Origin: Seiridium cupressi
Taxonomy: Eukaryota; Ascomycota; Sordariomycetes; Amphisphaeriales; Sporocadaceae
DNA: 64,000 nt
Direction of reading: 5' to 3'
Assembly (NCBI GenBank): GCA_036674765.1
Contig: JARVKI010000062.1
Coordinates: forward strand, 206,664 to 270,663
Positions 55,599 through 64,000 of the stretch are shown piece after piece; position 1 is the first letter of the stretch; every line of letters begins with the position of its first letter. The position numbers were made by a program, and so were the translations under genes. Under the pieces are notes generated by a model, which was not told the origin of the DNA, did not search any database, and was given only the letters and a program-made list of their open reading frames with translations.

Positions 55599-56855
55599 TT
55601 AGTTGATGTTCTTTTCAGATTGATTCAAGCAAGCTCCCCCCCATTTTACTTGCGAATCCAATTTTTGCAGCGTATCTAAAGAAATTCTAAATGCATCACC
55701 AACCGACCAACCATTGAGCTGCTCTCGCTCCTCGTTGTTCAACGGTAGCGTTGAGAGCCGAGGGTCCTTGTATGTAATCTCCTTCGTTAGGCGGTTTCTA
55801 AATCCGAGGCGGCCTGTTGCCCTTACATAGGTCGTTTCAAATACCGTGGGAAAGGGACCCAAAAGCTTTTCATTTTCCATGGCGCCCGGCATATAACAAC
55901 TACCGACCACTTGTATCTTCCCTTCGTCTATGTCCCGTAGTGCCAGGGGAAAATTGCAGCCCGGGAAAGTGTAAACCTTGTCTCCTATGCGTGCTGCTGG
56001 AGGCGTCATTCCCACGTAGCCATTGTTTCCTCTAAAACGTTGTTTCTAGGCACAGAAAAACCGCATGTTAGTTATTGAAGTTTTACTTAGTGGTAAAACA
56101 TTCCTAGGAGACGCCGAACAGGCCAACTGCACAATCTCAATCACATCTTCAATAGGAGAGAAATCATCGCAAATTGGCTCGATTGCCGTTGGGAACTTCC
56201 CGTCCATAAGTGATGCCGCGTAGGCTTCGCGCAAGGTCCCCCCCACAACATAATCACCCTCCATCTGAATCGAGCCGAATAAGTCATGGAGCTTAGCAAC
56301 GATGTTCGTTGAGGTTATGGATATCCCTGAAGGGCGAAGATCCTCAATCACAGTTATGTTGATTTCAAACTCGGCAGTGTTTCCAAGATGCTCCATATAA
56401 TCCATGAGCTTGGTGCTTTCGTCTGTCTCAGGGCCAATGTAGGCCACGACTTGAGCTGCACGCCCGAAGATGTCGCCCATCTTAGTAACCTGGTTTGCTT
56501 TTTCTTCATGATTGCTTTGGTTAATACATAACGCATCGATCCACATCGTTCGTGGGCTGGCCCCTCTACGAAGATCGCACAAGGCCGTAGCAAGGCTCTT
56601 GCTTACGCCAATTTGTCCAAGATGACGGTGCCCAAGACCTAGGGAATTGTCATTTATCCCGCGTATCTTGACGTAAATGTGTATCTCGGGCGAGCCCCAG
56701 GCATAAGACAGAGCCGTGTACTCGGCCAGTCCAGACTCGAGGAAAGGTATGGTGGCAAGGTCGATGATGATGTCATCCTCGGCTTTCCCAGGGAGGATTG
56801 TTGCAGTCCGGATGTAGTTTTCGCCGGGGAGTGAGTCATATATGTACAAGTCCAT
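55599..56855 (-). CDS. Shortened HET-domain protein
   Basis: The N-terminal half of a HET domain is clear: YTALSYAWGSPE, RTMWIDALCINQSNHEE, and AQVVAYIGPETDES. The typical C-terminal block RFRGNNGYVGMTPPAARIGD follows in the same frame after TAG 56046-56048. An intron 56046-56099 (54 nt, branch AACTAACA, CCTAG acceptor) would remove the stop and keep frame, giving 400 residues, but its donor GTTTTA is weak, so a nonsense codon is also possible. The usual middle of HET proteins (RVW..QE to DPRD..YALLG) is missing between the two blocks. A matching middle fragment lies upstream at 57270-57626 on the same strand. Probably an internally deleted or rearranged, non-functional copy. Confidence 0.72.
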
Positions 56856-57269
56856 AGCGACCGGGGTAGGTGTCTGCGATATGGTATTTTGAAGACCCGT
56901 TTTCTCGCCCGTCCGTTGGGTGACGACGACTTGATCGGAGAGGCATTCGTAATCTTAGGTAAGCGTGCGTGTCCCTAAGCCATATTCACCCCCTTCAGTT
57001 TCTAGAGGTGAATCGATAGCGGAAATTAGTTGCGCAGACATAAACCAATTAACATCATGATCTAGGGCAGGCACCACGAAAGGATTTGATCAGGCTGGAT
57101 AGCACTGAGAAGATGGGTCCTTCAAGGCCATCATCTGGCCCCGCACTTTCAGCTGTAACTACATGTTCGTTGTTGATCGAGTTGTGTGCGTGACTCCAAC
57201 TGTGTCAAAATAAGTGGGGGTGTGGGTAACTCCACATCAGCCGCAGCATGTATATATAGATCTCCATGG

Positions 57270-57626
57270 TCACCAACGTTGACCATGACTTCTAACCTTC
57301 GACAATACAATGAATTCATACCTAGTCTTTTTCAAAATCTCGTCGAGTGTCTGTACTCCCGGAAAGCCAGGACAGCAATCCTTCATAATGGAGTACAGCG
57401 AGTAAAGCTTATCGCGAATATCGGTTGTCTCCAGACTCCGGGCATGCATCAACGTATCGCGCAACTGGAACATGAATCTCAACTGTTCTGCATTGGTTTT
57501 GTTTATCTTCTTGGTCTGCCGGTAGGTCCAGGCTAGAACTTCATGGGTGTTAGAGCCATCGAGACAACAATGGAAGGTGGATTTATGATTTAGACTACCA
57601 AGCATACAGTACCACTGTGGTAGCAT
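57270..57626 (-). pseudogene. HET-protein middle fragment
   Basis: This 118-codon reading contains LRDTLMHARSLETTDIRDKL and YSLYSIMKDCCPGFP, which match the conserved LLR...ATDPRDKVYALLG block found in the middle of HET proteins. No HET core precedes it and no C-terminal block follows it in frame. It lies 415 bp upstream of the shortened HET gene, which lacks precisely this part. The start codon is not convincing, so I treat it as a fragment. Confidence 0.6.
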
Positions 57627-57864
57627 GAGACTAATCAGTCTTGTACAAAATCATCATGTAGTTGCATCAGAATTATGAGAGATATCGGAAGTAGCGGCCT
57701 GAAAATCCGCAATAGCATTTCATCCTTTTTTCGCGATACATAGCATTAAAAGTTCAGAGGTTTAAGCTTAATCCAGTTCGCTGAAGACATTTGACATGAA
57801 CATCGATACACCTTTTAGCTTTTCGTTTGCCTGATCGAGCCCTGCTTGACTTTGGCATCGGCAT

Positions 57865-58317
57865 TTAACAGACCACGATGCTACGCCTGGCATCTTCGAC
57901 CAAATGTTTCGGTAACATCCTGGAGTTGACACCCATCTTCGCTTCCGCATCGTCTGAAGGACCGTCCTGGCCCATCTTCCACCAATGCGTCATACACCCA
58001 CAATGCCCACACCAAAAGAACCCAATATCGCCTTCCGCACCCTCGTCTGTGCGAACATAGCTCTGCTGGCTGACCCCTGGGACTGGCTCCGCTGACACTG
58101 TTATCGTCACTTGACCACGCTTGTAGTATGCCCACAGAGCACCGTAGCGGTAGCAGATGCTACAATGACATTCGCAGATATCTTGCGGCTTAGAGGGTAT
58201 CTCCAATGTGACCCGGCCGCAATGGCACGATGCGGCGAGGGGCTGAGGGGTGGATGCAAACGGTCCTTGGGCTGGGAGCGCGTCGTCTTTGCCTACTAAC
58301 TTCTTGAGGCCTGGCAT
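57865..58317 (-). CDS. GFA-family zinc protein (glutathione-dependent formaldehyde-activating-like)
   Basis: This is a small protein of 150 residues from ATG 58317; the upstream reading to 58359 begins with TTG and is not used. It has the GFA/CENP-V fold signature: SCHCGRVTLEIP, CECHCSICYRYGALWAYY, and FFWCGHCGCMTHWW, giving the two zinc sites made by Cys residues. Most fungal members are of unknown function; formaldehyde-glutathione conjugation is shown for only a few bacterial relatives. It is intact, with no intron needed and no link to its neighbours visible. Confidence 0.9.
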   Translation of the reverse strand: MPGLKKLVGKDDALPAQGPFASTPQPLAASCHCGRVTLEIPSKPQDICECHCSICYRYGALWAYYKRGQVTITVSAEPVPGVSQQSYVRTDEGAEGDIGFFWCGHCGCMTHWWKMGQDGPSDDAEAKMGVNSRMLPKHLVEDARRSIVVC

Positions 58318-58812
58318 GGTGGAGTTGATCTTCGGACACAGGGCTTGGAATGTTGTCAATCGCGTTTTGGCTTAGACACAAAAATGAGTTTCACGGATGA
58401 ATGAGAGCCGCGAACGTCATGAGAGGCCGCTTTCCGTGTACCACCTGGATGGGAATCGATCACGTGACTGAGGCGTTGGGAGTAACCACAGAGAACACAT
58501 CGAGAATGCAGCGTGAAAAATGGGATACTCTGCCACAAATCCATTGATGGCCTAGGGGAGGAATGAGTAGAAGTTCTGAAACAATTAACAGTAGTGGGAA
58601 TCCATGGAGAAGAGCCACATGCCCCATGTTGGAATTATCCTCGATATCACCCACCGAAAGGCCCCGATAGCAGTGTCATTGGGCGCGGTCTTCATACTTG
58701 TTTGAACATGCAGCTGTGTTTCAAAGTCCAGTTTCTACATAGTGTTGTGCACTAAAAAGTCTAAAGAATCACTTTCATTCCAACCTCTTGTTTTAGAAGT
58801 GATGCTTGTATA

Positions 58813-58941
58813 TGCTAAGATAGACGAAGTAGTTGATTAATTGAGTATCAGAGAGAATTAGAAGAACAGATAGTCTAGTATACGTGCATGAGTGTGGCTG
58901 GGAAGCTCGAAACAATAGGTGGCTGGGCACCTGTTTCGACA
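58813..58941 (-). mobile_element. Solo LTR, copy 3 (129 bp)
   Basis: This is the third member of the LTR family at 25709 and 36780. On the plus strand it begins TGCTAAGATAGACG and ends CCTGTTTCGACA, a perfect TG...CA pair. Flanks GTATA (58808-58812) and GTATC (58942-58946) differ at one base, fitting an aged 5-bp target-site duplication. It is shorter than the other copies by about 22 bp, from deletions in the middle and near the TG end. Confidence 0.75.
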
Positions 58942-59388
58942 GTATCTGGCACTTTGGAATGGCGTGGGATGTAGGACCGACCCTTTGGTACTGATCAATT
59001 TGGCAGCACGGTGATAAGACTTCTCGGCTTCTGGTAGTCCACATTCTGTAGATACAATGTGAACCACTCTTGGTCTACCTTCGTTCGAGTTTTCTATCGC
59101 GGTATATTTAGCAGTAGCATCTATAAAATTTAGCTTAGATCAGACGCAGACTGTTATTGAACGCCTTGGAAGAGTAGCACACGTTCGGTAAATATCACGC
59201 AATTATTCTATATTGGTGATTTGGTGTCAGATACGATTATCTGGCAATTCGAGTCACACGTTCCGCTTCGGTTTAATTCATATAGAGTTTAGGACATTGA
59301 AACGATCAGAAGGCTCAGATAAATTCGTGGGGGACGCTGGACAAATCTCTCCATAGATGAGTGACAGTTCTTGAAATTGTACAAATGA
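58942..59388. other. Intergenic, no gene seen
   Basis: These 447 bp lie between the solo LTR and the 3' end of the rhodopsin-domain gene. Nothing notable was seen. Confidence 0.5.
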
Positions 59389-60791
59389 TTAACGCTGCAC
59401 AGAGTCAGCGCTGCTAATTCCTCCGTTGTTCTTGGTGTCCTCGACGGAAACTGAGACCTCATTCGTCTGCGTGATGATATGCTTTTGGCTCTCCGAGTCG
59501 TCGTCCAGCTCAATCCATGTGCAACCAGTATCGCGATCCGCCGCGCAAATAGTCGTGTTTCCTCCCGGACGACTTAGGTTGATCATCTTGGTGCTGCGGC
59601 TGATTTTGCCACTGTGAGATCGACCCTTGCCTCCCCCTATAGTGGCTGTGTGTCGGTCGGTGCCTGATCGGGGGTGGTACGAGCCTCCTCTGGAGGAGGA
59701 CTTTTCGAGTATGTTTTTGACAAGCCGGCGTAGAGATGGTAGTGAGGCGGCTATTATGCCGACACCGCACTCGATTTGAGACCATATCACGATGTTGCAT
59801 ACCTGGTCTACACGTAGGTTAGCGTGAGGGAATATTGCGGACTGTGTTCGGAGGGAGTGTTTGCAATGGTTTCGTACTCAATTCATCAACTTACAGTAGC
59901 GATCGGATGTTGCCGTATAGGTCCCGAGATATGGTAGCCGAATAATTGTTGTCAGACTCGCCACAGCACCGAGTGCCAAGATGCCGACAACCGATATCTT
60001 GAGCTTTCGTCTCATTTGCAGATTCCAGACGATAAAGCAAGGTATTACGGCACAAGCCCAATCTGTGATGATAGAAGACGCCGATATGTAGTAACTGATG
60101 CCTTGGATGATGTTATAGTCTATACAATAGCCTATGCTGGAGTCGGCAGCGAGGACAGGGTCCCAGTTTTTCGCAATGGGATTGCAAGTGATGACCACGG
60201 CGATGAACCCAATCAGTGCGCTCAGAGTGGCGAGGAACATGACACCCCAGAGCATGAGTCGAAACTTCCTCTCGGCGGTGATGCGGAATAGAGATACACA
60301 TATACTACACTTGATGAAGAGGAGGCACCAAGCATAGGTGATTTGCCACGGAATCAGATACTTTCATCTGTCAGTATTTTTTATGGCACATCAGCGTAAC
60401 CGGAAGTTCGAACATACCATAATGACGGCCGGTTTATTCCAATCGGTGAAGTCCTGTCGATCATCATGGCTCCCCAAGCCAGCATACACGTCCATACAAC
60501 AGAATATCGAAGAGGCTGTGAAAATTCCCTATATATCAGCGCAAGAAGTGTCAGCCTTATTGGAGTTTTGATTTGAGTTTTGTATAGGGCAAAGCTTACC
60601 GTTCCCACGGCCATCAGATAGTCATCGACTCCAATGGCGCCGGACGTGATTCGAACCCACATGCGTAACGATGCCGTCACCAGACATATAATGGCCAGGA
60701 ATATGGTGACACTCACGCAGGCTATGCCTAGTCCATCGGGGTAGGCAATCCAGTTCGTAGGCATATCACTAAAGAAAACATTTCCAGTCAT
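59389..60791 (-). CDS. Rhodopsin-domain integral membrane protein (fungal 7-TM)
   Basis: The gene is complement(join(59389..59807, 59895..60360, 60418..60528, 60600..60791)), 395 residues. All three introns (87, 57 and 71 nt) fit the frame. TM1 is IACVSVTIFLAIICLVTASL, followed by RMWVRITSGAIGVDDYLM, the usual R-x(n)-DDYL loop of this family. Next come YAGLGSHD, TYAWCLLFIKCSICVSLF, VMFLATLSALIGFIAVVITC with Cys-rich loops, IITDWACAVIPCFIVWNLQM and KISVVGILALGAVASLTTII. It ends with WSQIECGVGIIAASLPSLRR and a polar cytoplasmic tail. Functions of this large family (PTH11-like relatives) are mostly unknown. It is intact. Confidence 0.88.
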
Positions 60792-61886
60792 TTTTGCGGG
60801 GAAACCGCAAACCAGAAGCTAGGCGAGGAGTGGAGGGGAGAGAAAATGCGAGCAGAAAGAGTGTAACTATGCGTTTGAGGTGCGAGTGAATAGGGCGAAA
60901 ACGGTAAAGAAATCCAAAAATAAAGAAGAAGCGAGAGTTCAAGAGTCAGACCTCAATGTATGACCTGCACACCACGCCGCAATTCTATGTTCCGAGCACT
61001 AGAGTTAGGACTTTCCGCTTCACAAGCAGGACTCACGTTTGCGATATTAGATCCTTGGGAGTGAACGCAATGCGAAATTGCTGGAAGCTAGTCCGGTCAA
61101 GTGCGGCGCCGGTGTTTTGAGTAGTCTTAGTCGCATCGAGAGTTAATCATTTCTAAATCTTGACGTAGTCCGGAGTCGACCCTTAAGCTATAAATGGTCT
61201 GGCCGTCACCGGATCCTGGACCGAAGATTTCATGTGCCAAAGTTCCAAACATGGACCAGGTTCCAGGGCAATGACTGAGACGAAATAAATGGTCTGATCT
61301 CATACCGGTGGGACTGTTGGTTTAATAGCAGCCTCTAGCTGTATGGTGTAGATGTATATGAAGACTTAGTAAGAGCGATAGATCCGGGTGTTTTAGGGCC
61401 ACAACGCATACACAGAACTCTGGAAGCGTCATCTTGAACGTCTTAGAAGCACATTTTCCGAATTATGCTCCCTAGATGCATATATCAGGGGCGATGCGCT
61501 TTAGACATGTAGATCAACATCTTGCTCCACTTAGTATGCGCACTAAGGTGAAGCATCCCTCTAGCCCGTATAGATCCGCAGATCCGATGATCGGGCGCCC
61601 CGTAATCAGTAATCTAGATTGAATGCTGATGTGCTCCACCTCCACGGCATCCACTTAACAAGATGATCGCCTTTTGCTTGCAAACACGGTCTGTACAGCT
61701 TCATCCTTTACGAAATCGCCATGGGTGTGAAAAACTACCGTAGAGTACATGCAGAATGTGTAGTCGCTTTATACTCAATTTAGGGTGATCGCCGCTGCTA
61801 AGGCGCTAATAACGGCTAATCTTTAAGAGGCTAATATTAAACTTAAAATTTTGTTAAGCAGGAGTTCTAAGCGGAAAACTGCACAC
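60792..61886. other. Intergenic, no gene seen
   Basis: This is the promoter side of the rhodopsin-domain gene, then 1 kb without supported ORFs. 61795-61870 is AT-rich, resembling the mutated repeat to its right. Confidence 0.5.
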
Positions 61887-64000
61887 TGTTACGAACGAGC
61901 TCCGGGCAGGCCCCAGGATAGGCCGCAGGCCCCGCGCATAAGTACAGGTGACAGGCGAGGACTGGCACCTGGGCAGATCGAAAGTCACGTGACTGGATCA
62001 CCAGTGGATCGGTGAGCCAGGACAAAGGATCACCTTTGGATCACCACGTTTGTAGTAAGCCAACGGTAAGCCACTAATATCAGCAAAAGAATAAATAGAT
62101 ATAATAAGGATTAGATTTCCTAGTATTATATAAATAATTATTATTTTAGTAATTAATCTAAGCATTTATCTATTTATAAATAAAGCTTATTAAGCTTTAA
62201 CGATTATATTTTTATTTTAAAACTTAATATTTTTATTTTATATTATATATTTTATTAATATAAATTTAATATTAATATATTATCTTAAGGTTTATTTTAA
62301 CGATAATATATTTATTATATTTTAATTATTTTTATTTAAATATATATTCCGGTTTAAGAATTATTAAATAATATTTTATAAACGATAATAATACCTTAAA
62401 CTTTTAGCGGAAATAGTATCGGAAACCCGACCGGCGGGCCCGACGCCCTGCGTATAATATATTAAATATAATAATAATAGCAAAAGCTAACGGTATAATT
62501 AAGCAACCTTTAATAGGCCTACGATAACGTCCGTAGTAATAATTAATAACTCGTTAAGTAAGTTGCGGCCATTTTTATTATAATATTTATTATTAATAAA
62601 ATTAATTATAAAATGCTAGCACCGTAATTTTATAACGGGAAAAACGGTAACGTTTAAAGATTTTTTACTTAAATAAAAGTATATTTACGCTTTTATAAAA
62701 ATAGTGTTAATAATAATTTTAATAAAATATTATACGTTATAAAATTTTTAAAAGATAACGCTTTCGAATAATTTGAATTAATTATAAAAGACTATTTTAA
62801 TAATAATAAAAACGATAAAAACGAAAAAAATTAAAAAAGTTTTCGCTAATTATAACGAATTAAAACGACGCTTTAAAGTTACTTTTAATAATTTAAATAA
62901 AATCCGTATAATAAAAAAAAAGCTTATATAATTTAAATAAAAGAATTCCGCGATTAAATATATATTAAAGTTTAAATAAATCGCTTTTAAAACCGAATAA
63001 AATAACGATAATACCTTTATAACGCTTTTTTACGTAAAGTTTAAAAAAGGTATTAAAAACGAAGTTATTAAAGAAAACCGATTAAAAAACTTTAATATTT
63101 ATATTAAGAAAATTATTAAAATCGATAATCGTTTATATAAAAAATAACTTAAAAAAAGAGGATAATTAAAAGGATTACGAATTAATATATAAATACGGCT
63201 TTAAATTAATATTAACCGATTATAATAAAATAATTAATATCGTTTAAAAAACGATTAACGCGGAAAAACGTCTTATAAAAAATATAATAAATTTATAAAC
63301 CTCGACATTATAAAGCGAAAAAACGGCAGGTATAAAAAAAAGTTAATAATATATTATAATTATAAAAAAATAAAACATTTTACTAATGAATACCGCTCGC
63401 TAAAAAAAGGAACGACCTTTTAAATTAATTTTAAAAAAATAATAATTTAACTTTATTATAAAAAACCCGATTAAATATAATAGCTTATTTTAAACGGTAT
63501 ATTATAACGATTAATATAAAATATATAAATTAAATAAAAACGGAGTATAACGGTATTTTATAATACCGGTTATTAAAATTATCGCGGTAACGGGAAGAAA
63601 CCCCGCGGAACGATAAATTAATACTTATAAACACTTTATTTACTTTAATAAAAGCGGGGATAAATCCGATTAAAATTAAGTTATTATCCGTTATATAAAG
63701 TAATAATAAAAAGGAGAAAAATTAAATCGAGCCGAAGTATTAAAGTTATAATTAGTTAAAAAAGGAATTAATAAAGTTTTTATTATAATATAACGATTTA
63801 CTAGGTATTAAAATGATTTTAAAGTAGTAATTATCTTTAAAAAGTCATTTTATAATATTTTAAAATTAAAAAATATTTTAATAAAAACTATTATAAAAAA
63901 TAAGTTTAAAAACGCTTATATTTTTAATATAATATTTAAAAATAACGTTTAATTAAAAATAAAACATTTAAATTATATAAATATATTTTAAATTAATTAT
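61887..64000 (+). mobile_element. RIP-mutated Ty3/gypsy retrotransposon, truncated by window end
   Basis: The element appears to start at 61887 with TGTTACGAACGAGC, a GC-rich LTR-like piece to about 62065, then switches to about 80% AT. Across 62.1-64.0 kb TpA is extremely frequent, CpA and TpG are nearly absent and the remaining C is mostly in CpG, the RIP signature. Decayed gag is readable on the plus strand near 62900-63150: IAFKTE, stop, NDNTFITLFY and FKKGIKNEVIKENRLKNF, matching the gypsy gag pattern with TAA where Trp or Gln is expected. A zinc knuckle at 63352-63393 keeps CX2CX4HX4C spacing, but all three Cys codons are now Tyr (TAT/TAC). The 3' part lies outside the window. Confidence 0.85.

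Noticed and set aside
60640..60660. B-box-like GATTCGAACCC, as in the 3' half of a tRNA
   Set aside because: It lies in exon 1 of the rhodopsin-domain gene, encoding the RMWVRITSG loop, and no acceptor stem, D arm or A box fits around it.
62100..64000. Centromere or mitochondrial insertion as source of the AT-rich DNA
   Set aside because: Gag and zinc-knuckle remnants plus CpA/TpG depletion identify a RIP-mutated gypsy element; no mitochondrial gene pattern is seen.
1..64000. CRISPR array or telomere repeats
   Set aside because: No regularly spaced direct repeats and no TTAGGG arrays were seen anywhere; this is eukaryotic DNA.

Overview
The window comes from a filamentous ascomycete (Pezizomycotina). 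The evidence is short introns of about 41-87 nt with GT-AG ends and CTRAC-type branch sites, HET-domain genes, a fungal SHO1 osmosensor, a RO-10 type dynactin subunit, several small secreted-enzyme families, and a Ty3/gypsy element with repeat-induced point mutation (RIP) at the right edge. An affiliation with Eurotiomycetes (Aspergillus/Penicillium-like) is my inference from gene style only.

Layout. 1-6 kb: a protein kinase cut by the window start, an unrecognised gene with an in-frame stop, a HET-domain gene and an arrestin-like gene. 6.9-13.4 kb: a broken G1 (eqolisin) peptidase, a secreted pectate-lyase-like beta-helix protein and an intact six-exon FAD-linked oxidase. 13.8-19 kb: a broken HET gene and a heavily damaged arylsulfatase. 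19-22.5 kb: a cluster of perfect hairpins, a 24-residue cysteine-rich metallothionein-like ORF, and remnants of an unrecognised gene. 22.5-31 kb: an intact type-B carboxylesterase, a solo LTR, and a divergent pair consisting of a secreted GMC oxidoreductase and a secreted heme-thiolate peroxidase. 31-38 kb: gene-poor, with one hypothetical ORF, a dioxygenase remnant and a second solo LTR. 38-50 kb: a conserved-looking block with a vacuolar amino-acid transporter, RO-10, SHO1 and a FAD monooxygenase. 51-58 kb: F-box and LysM pseudogenes lying tail to tail, a shortened HET gene with a separate HET fragment, and a GFA-family protein. 58.8-64 kb: a third solo LTR, a rhodopsin-domain membrane protein, and the AT-rich gypsy element.

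Function. The secreted enzymes (pectate lyase-like, peptidase, FAD-linked oxidase, carboxylesterase, GMC oxidoreductase, peroxygenase-type peroxidase, remnants of a sulfatase and an intradiol dioxygenase) suggest an accessory region for attack on plant or aromatic material. The GMC/peroxidase pair shares one promoter and could couple peroxide production to peroxide use. The HET genes, kinase fragment, F-box and LysM relics are typical of fast-evolving accessory regions.

Decay is a main theme. About ten genes carry nonsense codons, frameshifts or truncations, and several of the nonsense codons are one C-to-T (or G-to-A) change from a sense codon. I saw no rRNA, tRNA or CRISPR array. All intron positions were derived by hand from reading-frame continuity and splice motifs.
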